This document shows positions 1 to 9,000 of a DNA stretch of 64,000 bases, in pieces. Made by a program: the position numbers and the translations under genes. How positions within the stretch are numbered: position 1 is the first letter of the stretch; each line of letters starts with the position of its first letter. Source of the stretch: Hoeflea_A sp963921345 (lineage in GTDB: Bacteria > Pseudomonadota > Alphaproteobacteria > Rhizobiales > Rhizobiaceae). The stretch spans positions 3,844,001-3,908,000 of the forward strand of contig CAWUFE020000007.1 in NCBI GenBank assembly GCA_963921345.3. Direction: 5' to 3'. The notes under the pieces are model-generated. The model saw only the letters and a list, made by a program, of their open reading frames with translations, did no database searches and was not told the origin of the DNA.

Positions 1-149
1 AGCTCGAGCTGGTGGGCCCGCTCCAGCGTCTCCGACGTCTTGCTGGCGACGGTGATCTTGTCGGCTAGCCCCTTTTCGCGGATCACCCGCGCCAGGGACG
101 AGCCGATAAGGCCGATGCCGATCAGCGCGATGTTGTTGAAATGGCTCAT
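1..149 (-). CDS. tyrA: Prephenate/arogenate dehydrogenase, N-terminal part (runs off the window)
   Basis: Only the first 49 codons are present. They encode an N-terminal Rossmann nucleotide-binding segment with the motif ALIGIGLIGSSLAR at about residues 8-21, the standard start of TyrA-type dehydrogenases that make the tyrosine precursor from prephenate or arogenate using NAD(P). The ATG (147-149) overlaps the stop of hisC by four bases (ATGA), so the two are co-transcribed and translationally coupled. The pairing with an aromatic/histidinol-phosphate aminotransferase fits tyrosine synthesis. The catalytic domain lies outside the window, so prephenate versus arogenate specificity cannot be judged. 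Confidence 0.88.
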   Translation of the reverse strand, partial: MSHFNNIALIGIGLIGSSLARVIREKGLADKITVASKTSETLERAHQLE

Positions 150-1249
150 GCGTCCAGGAACTCCTTCAGTGCCGCCAGCACGCCCTCATTGGCCTCCTCG
201 CTGCCGATGCTCATACGCAGCGCATTGGGAAAGCCGTAGGCCGTCACCCGTCGCAGGAGATAGCCGCGCGCAGACAGAAATTCGTCGGCATCGGCGGCCG
301 TCTTGCCGGGTTCCGAGCCGAAATGGATGAGCACGAAATTGCCGACCGACGGCGTCACCCGCAGCCCCAGGGCTTCCAGCCCCTCGGTGAGCTTCGAACG
401 CCAGGTCTCGTTGTGGGCAACGGAGCGGTCCATATGGGCCCGGTCGCGCACGGCGGCGACGCCGGCGGCGATCGCCGCGGCGTTCATGTTGAACGGCCCG
501 CGGATGCGGTGCAGCACGTCCATCACGTGCTGCGGCGCGTAGAGCCAGCCGACGCGCAGTGCAGCCAGGCCGTAGATCTTGGAAAAGGTACGGGTCATGA
601 CGACGTTGTCGCTGGACGACACCAGTTCGATGCCGGACTCGTAGTCGTTGCGGCGCACATATTCGGCATAGGCCGCATCGAGCACCAGCAGTATATGATC
701 AGGCAGCCCGGCATGAAGCCGCCGCACCTCCTCGATCGGCAGGTAGGTGCCGGTCGGGTTGTTCGGGTTGGCCAGAAAGACGATCTTTGTCTTGTCCGTG
801 ACCGCCGCGAGGATCGCATCGACGTCCGCACGGCAATCGGTTTCCTTCACCGTCACCGGCGTCGCGCCCGCCGCCATGATCTGGATCTTGTAGACCAGGA
901 ACCCGTGCTCGGTGACGATGCCCTCGTCGCCGGGGCTCAGATAGGCCTGGCACAGCAGCGTCAGCAGTTCGTCGGAGCCGTTGCCGCACAGAATGTTCGC
1001 CGGATTGAGCCCATGTACCTCGGCAATCGCGTCGCACAACGCCGTGGCGTTGCCGTCGGGATAGATCTGCAGCCGGCCGGTAATATCGGAGAGCGCCTCG
1101 ACCGCCTTGGGGCTGGTGCCCAGTGGCGTTTCGTTGGCCGACAGCTTGTAGACGCGCTCGACGCCGGGGGCGGTCTCGCGTCCCGGCACATAGGCGGCGA
1201 TATCCATGACGCCCGGCTTCGGTGCCGGTTTCGCCTTCGATACGGTCAT
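146..1249 (-). CDS. hisC: Histidinol-phosphate / aromatic aminotransferase
   Basis: A 367-residue fold-type I PLP aminotransferase of the HisC family. Visible signatures are ANPNNPTGTYLP (about 160-171), DAAYAEYV (191-198) and the PLP-lysine motif TFSKIYGLAALRVGW with Lys224. Length is normal for HisC. It transfers an amino group between histidinol phosphate, or aromatic 2-oxo acids, and glutamate. The stop overlaps the start of tyrA, and the hisC-tyrA order known from alphaproteobacteria suggests that aromatic amino-acid or prephenate transamination may be its main job here; histidine genes are not nearby. The exact substrate is inferred. Confidence 0.88.
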   Translation of the reverse strand: MTVSKAKPAPKPGVMDIAAYVPGRETAPGVERVYKLSANETPLGTSPKAVEALSDITGRLQIYPDGNATALCDAIAEVHGLNPANILCGNGSDELLTLLCQAYLSPGDEGIVTEHGFLVYKIQIMAAGATPVTVKETDCRADVDAILAAVTDKTKIVFLANPNNPTGTYLPIEEVRRLHAGLPDHILLVLDAAYAEYVRRNDYESGIELVSSSDNVVMTRTFSKIYGLAALRVGWLYAPQHVMDVLHRIRGPFNMNAAAIAAGVAAVRDRAHMDRSVAHNETWRSKLTEGLEALGLRVTPSVGNFVLIHFGSEPGKTAADADEFLSARGYLLRRVTAYGFPNALRMSIGSEEANEGVLAALKEFLDA

Positions 1250-1438
1250 CGGTCCTTCATCCCTGAGTGCGTGCGCGTTTGGGCGCTTCCGTCGGTGACC
1301 AGCGGGGCATAGCCCCCCGGCGCTGCAATGTCGAGTATTTCCGGCAGTTTATCGCCCGTGACACTGAAGCCTTGCCGCTGCCACCCCCGGCATGCTGCTA
1401 TGGCACGAAAGCCGATCAACCCGCGAAACGGATGAACG

Positions 1439-2731
1439 ATGCCCGACCTGCTGATCAAGAATGCCCGCCTTGCGGATGCCCGCACCGTCGATATCGCCAT
1501 CTCCGGCGGCCTTTTCGAGGCCGTCGAACCCGGCATCGAGGCCCAAGCCGGAACGGTGATCGACGCCGCCGGCCGGCTGGTCTCGCCGCCCTTCATCGAT
1601 CCGCATTTCCACATGGACGCGACCCTGTCGCTCGGCCTGCCGCGGCTTAACCGCTCCGGCACCTTGCTGGAGGGCATCGCGCTGTGGGGCGAGCTCAAGC
1701 CGCTGCTCACCCACGAAGCGGTGATCGAGCGGGCGCTGCGCTATTGCGACCTCGCGGTGTCGCAAGGGCTGCTGTTCATCCGCAGCCATGTCGACGTCTG
1801 CGACGACCGGCTGCTGGCCGCCGAGGCGCTGCTCGAGGTGCGCGAAAGGGTCAAGCCCTATATCGACCTGCAGCTCGTCGCCTTCCCGCAGGACGGGCTG
1901 TTCCGCTCCCCCAATGCCGAAGCCAATCTCATTCGCGCCCTCGACATGGGCGTCGACGTCGTCGGCGGCATCCCGCATTTCGAACGCACCATGCAGGACG
2001 GCGCCGATTCGCTGCGGCGGCTGTGCGAGATCGCCGCCGGGCGCGGCCTGCGCGTCGACATCCATTGCGACGAAAGCGACGATCCGATGTCGCGCCATAT
2101 CGAAACGCTGGCTTCGGAAACGGTGCGGCTCGGACTGCAGGGCCGGGTCGCCGGCTCGCACCTGACCTCCATGCACTCCATGGACAACTACTACGTCTCC
2201 AAGCTGCTGCCGCTGATTGCGGAGGCCGGCATCCATGCCATTCCCAACCCGCTGATCAACCTCACCCTGCAGGGGCGCCACGATACCTATCCGAAGCGCC
2301 GCGGCATGACCCGCGTGCCGGAGCTGAAGCAGGCCGGCGTCAATGTGGCGCTCGGCCAGGATTGCTGCATGGACCCGTGGTATTCGCTCGGCAATGCCGA
2401 CATGCTGCAGGTCGCCCACATGGCGATCCACGGCACCCACATGACGTCGCGCGACGACATGCGCTGGATGTTCGATGCGGTGACGGTGAATTCGGCTGCC
2501 GCACTCGGTCTCGACGGCTACGGCATCGCCAAGGGCAATCCGGCCGACTGTGTGATCCTGCAGGCAGTCGACCCGATCGAGGCGATCCGGATGAGCGCCA
2601 CCCGGCTGACGGTTGTCCGCAACGGCCGCATCGTCAGCGAAACGCCGCCGAAACGGGCACGGCTGCATCTGGAAGGCCGCCCGGAAACGGTCGACGCGGC
2701 AACTTATGCCCCTGTGGAGGGCAACGCGTAA
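1439..2731 (+). CDS. Cytosine deaminase-like amidohydrolase (CodA family)
   Basis: A 430-residue amidohydrolase. Every metal and catalytic residue of E. coli CodA is present at a constant offset of -5: His56 and His58 (HFHMD), His209 and Glu212 (IHCDES), His241 and Asp308 (GQDCCMDPW), plus the substrate-reading Gln at 151 (FPQDG). The residue matching CodA Asp314 is Cys309, which could shift the preferred base or ring. Length matches CodA (427). It is divergent from hisC and sits just upstream of a BMP-type nucleoside/base ABC importer, so it probably deaminates an imported pyrimidine, purine or related heterocycle. Cytosine itself is not certain. Confidence 0.8.
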   Translation: MPDLLIKNARLADARTVDIAISGGLFEAVEPGIEAQAGTVIDAAGRLVSPPFIDPHFHMDATLSLGLPRLNRSGTLLEGIALWGELKPLLTHEAVIERALRYCDLAVSQGLLFIRSHVDVCDDRLLAAEALLEVRERVKPYIDLQLVAFPQDGLFRSPNAEANLIRALDMGVDVVGGIPHFERTMQDGADSLRRLCEIAAGRGLRVDIHCDESDDPMSRHIETLASETVRLGLQGRVAGSHLTSMHSMDNYYVSKLLPLIAEAGIHAIPNPLINLTLQGRHDTYPKRRGMTRVPELKQAGVNVALGQDCCMDPWYSLGNADMLQVAHMAIHGTHMTSRDDMRWMFDAVTVNSAAALGLDGYGIAKGNPADCVILQAVDPIEAIRMSATRLTVVRNGRIVSETPPKRARLHLEGRPETVDAATYAPVEGNA

Positions 2732-2744
2732 CATCGGCCAACTA

Positions 2745-2786
2745 TTGACAAGCCACGCTGACTGTACATAAATTTGACCGTACAGT
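2745..2786 (+). promoter_or_regulatory. Promoter with inverted-repeat operator upstream of the BMP transporter operon
   Basis: TTGACA at 2745-2750 is followed at about 16 bp by the weak -10 candidate CATAAA (2767-2772). A perfect inverted repeat, ACTGTAC (2761-2767) and GTACAGT (2780-2786) with a 12-bp spacer, overlaps and follows the -10. This is where a repressor would block RNA polymerase, and the half-site resembles those of GntR-type regulators. No regulator gene is adjacent. The start at 2850 leaves a leader of about 70 nt. Position and symmetry are seen directly; promoter activity is inferred. Confidence 0.6.
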
Positions 2787-2849
2787 AAAAAATTTGAACC
2801 GTGCGGGTTGTGGCAGAATCCGTCTGATTCAAAACACTGGGAGCACAGC

Positions 2850-3827
2850 ATGAAACACAGCCTGACGCGCCGCCTGTTCTTGGCGGCAGCCACCTGCATA
2901 CTTCCTGTTCTCGCCTCGCCAGCGATTGCTGCCGACAAGGTCAAGGTCGCCGGCATCCACGCCTCGCCGGTCGAGAACGCCTGGAATTCTCGCATCCACG
3001 AGGCGCTGCAATCGGCCGCCAATGACGGCCTGATCGAATATGTCTTTTCCGAAGGCGTTTCCGGCACCGACTATGCCCGCGCCATGCGCGAATATGCCGA
3101 ACAGGGCGTCGACCTCATCTGGGGCGAATCCTACGCCGTCGAAAACGAGGCCCGGCAGGTTGCCGCGGACTATCCCGATATCGCCTTCCTGATGGGCTCG
3201 TCGGGCGGGCCGTCCGGCGACAATTTCGGCGTCTTCGGCACCCGCAACCACGAGGCCGCCTATCTCGCCGGCATGCTTGCCGGCACCATGAGCGAAAGCA
3301 ACACATTCGGCTCGGTCGGCGGCTATCCGATCCCGGAAGTCAACCTGCTGATCAACGCCTTCCGCGACGGCGTGCGCGAGGTCAATCCTGACGCCAAGTT
3401 CCTTAACGGCTTCATCGGCGCCTGGTTCGATCCTGCAAAGGCCAAGGAATCGGCGATCGCCCAGATCGACGCCGGCGCCGACGTCATCTTCGGCGAGCGC
3501 ATCGGCACCGCCGACGGCGCCAAGGAGAACGACGTTCTCGCCATCGGCTCGCTGATCGACTACACGCCGCGCTATCCCGGTACGGTCTTCGCCAACGCCA
3601 TCTGGAACTTCCGCCCGACCGTGGAAGCAGTGGTCGCCGACGTGAAGGCCGGCAACCCGGTGGGCAAGGACTACACCGAGTTCTCGTTCATGAAGCATGG
3701 CGGCAACGAGCTGATCTTCGTACCCGACGGCATTTCGCCGGAAGCAATCTCGGCCATGGAGGCCAAGCAGAAGGCGATCATGGACGGCTCCTTCGAGGTG
3801 CCGATCAACGCCGACGAGCCGTCCTGA
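2850..3827 (+). CDS. BMP-family ABC transporter substrate-binding lipoprotein-like protein
   Basis: A 325-residue periplasmic binding protein of the BMP/PnrA family, which delivers nucleosides or related heterocycles to an ABC permease. The ATG at 2850 follows a GGAG site and opens a clear signal peptide (positive MKHSLTRRLF, hydrophobic core, cleavage near SPAIAA). The mature part keeps family features such as WGESYAVENEARQVAADYP and GSSGG. An upstream in-frame TTG at 2808 lacks a good ribosome site and would spoil the signal peptide. It heads an operon with an amidase, a double ATPase and two permeases. No lipobox Cys is obvious. The ligand is inferred from the family and the adjacent deaminase. 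Confidence 0.85.
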   Translation: MKHSLTRRLFLAAATCILPVLASPAIAADKVKVAGIHASPVENAWNSRIHEALQSAANDGLIEYVFSEGVSGTDYARAMREYAEQGVDLIWGESYAVENEARQVAADYPDIAFLMGSSGGPSGDNFGVFGTRNHEAAYLAGMLAGTMSESNTFGSVGGYPIPEVNLLINAFRDGVREVNPDAKFLNGFIGAWFDPAKAKESAIAQIDAGADVIFGERIGTADGAKENDVLAIGSLIDYTPRYPGTVFANAIWNFRPTVEAVVADVKAGNPVGKDYTEFSFMKHGGNELIFVPDGISPEAISAMEAKQKAIMDGSFEVPINADEPS

Positions 3828-3836
3828 GCCGCATTC

Positions 3837-5258
3837 GTGTCGTCTGCCGATCAGCATGACGCTACCGCTCTCGCCGAGGCTGTTCGCCACGGCGAGGCGA
3901 GTGCCGTTGCGCTGATGCAGGCGAGCATCGAGCGCGCCGGCGACGATGCCTTCGGCGCCATCTCCCATCTCGACGCCGAGATGGGTCTGGAAGCCGCCAA
4001 AGGCTTCGACGAACGCCTTGCGGCCGACGACCCGCTCGCCCGCAACGCTCCCTTCGCCGGCCTGCCGTTCCTCGCCAAGGATCTCGGCAACACCGCCAGG
4101 GGCCTGCCGGTGCATGCCGGATCGAAAGCGGTCGCCAAGCGCACGCCGCCCGCGGCAGAGGACAGCCAGAGCTTCAGGCGCGCCCGCGCCGCCGGCCTGC
4201 TGCCCTTCGGCGTCACCACGGCCCCGGCCTTCGGCCTGTCGCTGACCTGCGAGCCGGACAACGGCCCGCCGGCGCGCAATCCGTGGAACCCGGATTTTTC
4301 GCCCGGCGGCTCGTCAGGCGGCGCTGCGGCAGCCGTGGCTTCCGGCATCGTCCCGCTGGCCCAGGCTTCGGACGCCGCCGGCTCGATCCGGGTTCCGGCT
4401 GCCTGCTGCGGCCTCGTCGGCCTCAAACCGTCGCGCGGCATGACCTCCAACGCACCCGGGTTCGACAACCACCTGATGGGCATCACCGGCGAACTGCCGC
4501 TCGGCCGGTCGGTGCGCGACGTGCGGGCAGCGCTGGTGTCGACCGGCGGCCACACCATGGGTCCGTTCGGCGAACTGACGCTGTCCGGCGTGCCGGTCAA
4601 GGGTCTGCGCATCGGCGTTGTCGACACGGCGGAAACCGGCCTCGGCGCCGAACAGGCCGAAGCGATCCGCACGCTGGTGCCGCTGCTGGAAGACCACGGC
4701 CACACCATCGTTGCCGTCGACATTGCCGAGCTCGACCGGCTGGCGCGGCAGGCGGCCCATATCTGCCGCACCATGCTGACCGTGTCGATGACGGGCTGGC
4801 TGGAGTTTCTCGACGTCGACAATGACGAGATCAGCCCTCTCGTCGGCAGCGTCTACGAGGAGGGCCGCCGGGTGAGCGCCACGGAACTCTTCGTCGCCGA
4901 CACCAACGCCGCCCGCACCGCCCATGGTTGCTGGCAGCTTTTCAGCGAAACCGACGTGATCGTCATGCCGATGCTCGGGCACGGCCCGCCGCGCATCGGC
5001 GCGCTGCCGACCGACCACACCGATGTCGGCGCCCACTGGGAGCGCATGACGCAGATCGCGCCGCGAACGCCGCTGGCCAACATTGCCGGCATTCCGGCAC
5101 TCAGCCTTCCGCGCGGCCTCGATGCCGCCGGCCTGCCGCTCTCGCTCCAGCTGATCGGCGCCATCGGCGCCGACCTGCTGCTGCTCGACCTGGCGCAACA
5201 CATCGAAACCGACGCGCCTTGGACCCATCGATTCCCGATCGCCGGAGCGCCGGCGTGA
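3837..5258 (+). CDS. Amidase signature family hydrolase
   Basis: A 473-residue amidase-signature enzyme with the Ser-cisSer-Lys triad visible: Lys81 in FLAKD, the GGSSGG loop at 157-162 (cis-Ser about 159-160) and the nucleophile Ser183 in ASDAAGSIR. It starts with GTG ten bases after the binding-protein gene, and its stop overlaps the next gene's GTG, so it is part of the transporter operon. GatA-like enzymes hydrolyse simple amides or ureido acids; together with the CodA-like deaminase this suggests breakdown of a ring-opened or carbamoylated compound. It is not GatA of the tRNA amidotransferase, since no gatBC neighbours are present. The substrate is unknown. Confidence 0.82.
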   Translation: MSSADQHDATALAEAVRHGEASAVALMQASIERAGDDAFGAISHLDAEMGLEAAKGFDERLAADDPLARNAPFAGLPFLAKDLGNTARGLPVHAGSKAVAKRTPPAAEDSQSFRRARAAGLLPFGVTTAPAFGLSLTCEPDNGPPARNPWNPDFSPGGSSGGAAAAVASGIVPLAQASDAAGSIRVPAACCGLVGLKPSRGMTSNAPGFDNHLMGITGELPLGRSVRDVRAALVSTGGHTMGPFGELTLSGVPVKGLRIGVVDTAETGLGAEQAEAIRTLVPLLEDHGHTIVAVDIAELDRLARQAAHICRTMLTVSMTGWLEFLDVDNDEISPLVGSVYEEGRRVSATELFVADTNAARTAHGCWQLFSETDVIVMPMLGHGPPRIGALPTDHTDVGAHWERMTQIAPRTPLANIAGIPALSLPRGLDAAGLPLSLQLIGAIGADLLLLDLAQHIETDAPWTHRFPIAGAPA

Positions 5259-6778
5259 CCCGCCCCGCCGTTCTCGAACTCGCCGGCATCGGCAAGCGTT
5301 TCGGCGATCTCGTCGCCAATGACGACATCAATCTGGAGCTGGGTGAAGGCGAATTGCTGGCGCTGCTCGGCGAAAACGGCGCCGGCAAGACCACGCTGAT
5401 GAACATCCTGTTCGGTCACTACGTCGCCGACACCGGCACCGTGACCGCTTTCGGCCAGGCGCTGCCGCCCGGCCGGCCACGCGCGGCCATCGAGGCCGGC
5501 ATCGGCATGGTGCACCAGCATTTCACCCTGGCGCCTAACCTGACAGTACTCGACAACGTGATGATCGGCACCGAAAGCCTGGGGCTCGTGCGCTCCGCCA
5601 CCGGCCCGGCGCGCCGACGCCTGCTGGAGCTCGCCGAACGCTTTGGCCTCGAGGTCGATACCGACGCGCTGGTCGCCGATCTCTCCGTCGGCGAACGGCA
5701 GCGGGTGGAGATCCTCAAGGCGCTCTATCGCGACGCCCGCATTCTCATTCTCGACGAACCCACCGCGGTGCTGACCCAGATGGAAGCGGCGCGGCTGTTC
5801 GACACACTGCGCGGCATGACCGAAACCGGCCTGTCGGTGATCTTCATCACCCACAAGCTGGCCGAAGTCATGGACGCATCCAACCGCGTCGTCGTACTGC
5901 GCGGCGGCCGGGTCGTCGCCGAACGCAAGACGGCCGAAACCGACCGCGCCGAGCTCGCCGAACTGATGGTCGGCCGCCGCGTGGTGCGGCCGGTGCGCGA
6001 GGACCAGGCGCCGGGCGACACCGTGTTGGCGCTCGACCGGGTCGACGTCGCCGAGGGCGGCCGCAAGCAGCTGGATGCCGTATCGCTCTCCGTCCGCTCG
6101 GGCGAAATCCTCGGCATCGTCGGCGTTTCCGGCAACGGCCAGGCGGCGCTCGGGCGCCTGACCTGCGGCCTGGCCGAGGCTTCGGCCGGCAGCATGACCT
6201 ATGACGGCGAAACCACGACCGCTTTCGCGCCGCGCCGGCTGGTCGAACAAGGCACGGCGCGCATCCCCGAAGACCGCCATGCCGAGGGCGTCATCGGCGA
6301 CATGACCATCTGGGAAAATGCCGTTTTCGAGCGCATCCGCGATCCGCGATTTTCGCGCAGCGGCATCGTCGATCGCACCGGCTGCCGCAGCTTCGCGACC
6401 GACATCATCTCCCGCTTCGACATCCGCGGCGCCGGTCCGGAGACGCCGGCACGCCAGCTTTCGGGCGGCAACATGCAGAAGATGATCCTCGGCCGCAACC
6501 TGGCGGCCGTCCCGCGCCTGGTGATCGCCAACCAGCCGACGCGCGGCCTCGACGAAGGGGCGATCGCCGCCGTCCATGGCGAGTTGCTCGCCGCCCGCCG
6601 CGAAGGCGCCGCCATCCTGTTGATTTCGGAAGATCTCGACGAAGTGATGGCGCTGTCCGACCGTATCCAGGTGATCTTTCGCGGCCGCCTGTCCGAACCG
6701 GTTGCCGCCGCCGAGGCGGATTCGAAGCGCATCGGCCTGCTGATGGCCGGAATCTGGGAGGGCGAGCATGCGGCTTGA
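5255..6778 (+). CDS. Double-domain ABC transporter ATP-binding protein (BMP/nucleoside type)
   Basis: About 507 residues containing two fused ABC ATPase domains, as in sugar and nucleoside importers of the RbsA/YufO type. The first domain has Walker A GENGAGKT, signature LSVGERQR and Walker B ILILDEPTAVLT. The second is degenerate at Walker A (VSGNGQ) but keeps the signature LSGGNMQK, as usual in this family. The GTG at 5255 overlaps the amidase stop (GTGA); its own stop overlaps the following permease start by 11 bases. It energises uptake through the two permeases that follow. Confidence 0.9.
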   Translation: MTRPAVLELAGIGKRFGDLVANDDINLELGEGELLALLGENGAGKTTLMNILFGHYVADTGTVTAFGQALPPGRPRAAIEAGIGMVHQHFTLAPNLTVLDNVMIGTESLGLVRSATGPARRRLLELAERFGLEVDTDALVADLSVGERQRVEILKALYRDARILILDEPTAVLTQMEAARLFDTLRGMTETGLSVIFITHKLAEVMDASNRVVVLRGGRVVAERKTAETDRAELAELMVGRRVVRPVREDQAPGDTVLALDRVDVAEGGRKQLDAVSLSVRSGEILGIVGVSGNGQAALGRLTCGLAEASAGSMTYDGETTTAFAPRRLVEQGTARIPEDRHAEGVIGDMTIWENAVFERIRDPRFSRSGIVDRTGCRSFATDIISRFDIRGAGPETPARQLSGGNMQKMILGRNLAAVPRLVIANQPTRGLDEGAIAAVHGELLAARREGAAILLISEDLDEVMALSDRIQVIFRGRLSEPVAAAEADSKRIGLLMAGIWEGEHAA

Positions 6779-7817
6779 ACGCCGGGTCGACGCATCGCCT
6801 GCCCTGCTGCTGGCCGCACCGCTCGGGGCGATCGCCGTCGCGCTCGCCATATCGGGCGTGCTGATCGGACTCGCCGGGGTCAATCCGCTCAGTGCCTATG
6901 GCGAGATGGTGCGCGGCGCCTTCGGTTCGCGCCTGTCGATCTCCGAAACGCTGACCCGGGCAACACCGCTGATGCTGACCGGCCTTGCGGCCGCCGTCGC
7001 CTTCCGCGCCCGGCTGTGGAACATCGGCGCCGAAGGCCAGCTCTATGCCGGCGCGCTGGCCGCCGCCTGGCTCGGCCACCACGCCGTCGCCGGTCTACCG
7101 CCGGTCCTGGCCATCGCCGTCATCATGGCCGCCGGCATGGTCGTCGGTGCGCTGCTGCTGCTCGGCCCGGTGCTGTTGCGGCTGCGGTTCGGGGTCGACG
7201 AAGTGGTCACCACGCTGCTCTTGAACTTCATCATCCTGCTGTTCGTGTCGATGATGATCGAAGGCCCGATGAAGGACCCGCTGGCCTTCGGCTGGCCGCA
7301 ATCGGTGCCGGTCGAACGTGACGTCATGCTGCCCAAGCTGATGGCCCGCACTCGGCTGCATATCGGCCTCGTCATCGCCATTGTCGTGGCCCTGCTGATC
7401 GCGCTGGTGCAGGCGCGCACCGTGTTCGGCATGGCGACCCGCGCCGCCGGCCTCAATGCCAGCGCTGCCGCCTTCGCCGGCGTGCCGCTGGCGCGCACCC
7501 TGCTGGCCGTCGCCTGCCTGTCGGGCGCGCTGGCCGGTCTCGCCGGCGCCATCGAGGTTACCGGCCTCAAGGGCTATGTGACCCTCGACCTGTCGCCGGG
7601 CTACGGCTATTCCGGCATCGTCGTCGCCATGCTGGCCGGCCTCAACCCGGTCGGGGTGGTCTTTACCGCGCTGTTCGTCGCCGTCGTCTTCGTCGGCGCC
7701 GACGGCATGAGCCGGGCGCTCGGCGTGCCCAGCTTCATCGCCGACGTGATCGTGTCGATTTCGCTGCTGACCATGCTCGTCGCCCTGTTGTTCACGACCT
7801 ACCGGGTGCGGCGATGA
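6768..7817 (+). CDS. ABC transporter permease, BMP/nucleoside type (subunit 1)
   Basis: A 349-residue inner-membrane permease of the BPD_transp_2 family with roughly eight to ten hydrophobic segments and the family stretch RARLWNIGAEGQLYAG (about 83-98), which contacts the ATPase. It begins inside the ATPase gene and its stop overlaps the next permease start (ATGA). Homologous systems (Nup/Yuf) import purine and pyrimidine nucleosides; the CodA-like gene upstream supports base or nucleoside uptake. Confidence 0.88.
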   Translation: MRLERRVDASPALLLAAPLGAIAVALAISGVLIGLAGVNPLSAYGEMVRGAFGSRLSISETLTRATPLMLTGLAAAVAFRARLWNIGAEGQLYAGALAAAWLGHHAVAGLPPVLAIAVIMAAGMVVGALLLLGPVLLRLRFGVDEVVTTLLLNFIILLFVSMMIEGPMKDPLAFGWPQSVPVERDVMLPKLMARTRLHIGLVIAIVVALLIALVQARTVFGMATRAAGLNASAAAFAGVPLARTLLAVACLSGALAGLAGAIEVTGLKGYVTLDLSPGYGYSGIVVAMLAGLNPVGVVFTALFVAVVFVGADGMSRALGVPSFIADVIVSISLLTMLVALLFTTYRVRR

Positions 7818-8758
7818 TGGAAGCCCTCGACATCCTCTTCACCGCCAGCCTGTGGGGCGCCGTCCTGCGCATCGCAACGCCGCTGATCTTCGGCACGCTG
7901 GGCGCGCTGATCTGCGAACGCGCCGGCGTGCTCAATCTCGGCATCGAGGGCATCATGACCATGGGCGCCATGGTCGCCTGGATGACCGTCTACCAGGGCG
8001 GCGACCTGTGGACCGGGCTGGCCGTGGCAGCCCTTTGCGGCGGCCTGTTCGGCCTGCTGCACGCCTTTCTGACCGTGCCGCTGGCGCTGTCGCAGCACGT
8101 GACCGGGCTCGGCATCACCCTGTTCGCCTCTTCGCTCACCTACTACGTCTACCGCCTGTCGCTGCCGCTGTCGTCGACACCGCCGACCATCGAGCCGTTC
8201 CAGCCGCTGGCCATTCCCGGCCTCTCGGATCTGCCCTTCGTCGGCGAGGCGCTGTTCTCCCAGACGGCGCCGACCTACCTGGCGATCTTCACCGCACTGT
8301 TGCTGGCCTATGTACTGGCGCGCACGCCGCTCGGCCTCGCCGTTCGCATGACCGGCGAGAACCCGCATGCCGTGGAAGCGCAAGGGCTCGATCCCATCCG
8401 CATCCGCATCGGTGCCATCGTCGTCGGCAGCGCCCTGATGGCCGTCGGCGGGGCGTTTCTCACCACCGCCACCTTCAACAGCTTCTTCCCGACCATGGTA
8501 CAGGGCCGCGGCTGGGTCTGCATCGCCCTGGTCGTCTTTGCCTCATGGCGCCCCGGCAAGGCCCTTCTCGGCGCCCTGCTTTTCGCCCTGTTCGACGCCT
8601 ACCAGCTGCGCCTGCAGCACGTGGTCGAAGGCGGCGTTCCCTATCAGCTGTTCCTGATGGTGCCTTACGTGCTGTCAATCGCCGCGCTGATCGCCATGTC
8701 GCGGCGCGCCCGGGTGCCACAGGCCTTGATGGCGCCCTATCGCAAGGGCGAGCGGTGA
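7814..8758 (+). CDS. ABC transporter permease, BMP/nucleoside type (subunit 2)
   Basis: A 314-residue second permease of the same family, with the conserved CERAGVLNLGIEGIM stretch (about 34-48) and eight or so membrane spans. It completes the importer. Its last codons and the bases just past the stop (8645-8780) have a diverged copy at 10133-10269, described separately. The 242 bp from 8759 to 9000 contain no gene I can support. Confidence 0.88.
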   Translation: MMEALDILFTASLWGAVLRIATPLIFGTLGALICERAGVLNLGIEGIMTMGAMVAWMTVYQGGDLWTGLAVAALCGGLFGLLHAFLTVPLALSQHVTGLGITLFASSLTYYVYRLSLPLSSTPPTIEPFQPLAIPGLSDLPFVGEALFSQTAPTYLAIFTALLLAYVLARTPLGLAVRMTGENPHAVEAQGLDPIRIRIGAIVVGSALMAVGGAFLTTATFNSFFPTMVQGRGWVCIALVVFASWRPGKALLGALLFALFDAYQLRLQHVVEGGVPYQLFLMVPYVLSIAALIAMSRRARVPQALMAPYRKGER

Positions 8759-9000
8759 AGCGGCAAACGGCATCGGAAGACTCCATCAGCTACTCCGGCG
8801 GTTCACTCGCCACACCGATCCTCTGAAGAGCATCTGCCACCTTGGGATGGGCTGATGCATCTGGCTAACAATCGCCCTGGGTATCCGAGCGGGAATGGGC
8901 CTTTATCTCTTGCCGAGCAACTGTGTCCCGGCGCTTACTACGCTTCACCAACCGGCGCCGACCTAGTATGTTCCGTCGAGTTGCAACCCAAAATAAGCAT

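Noticed and set aside
1250..1438. Riboswitch upstream of the CodA-like gene
   Set aside because: No conserved purine or other riboswitch core could be recognised in the leader.
1349..3067. 572-codon minus-strand frame opposite the CodA-like gene
   Set aside because: Low-complexity His/Arg/Gln-rich product, antisense to a gene with all catalytic residues.
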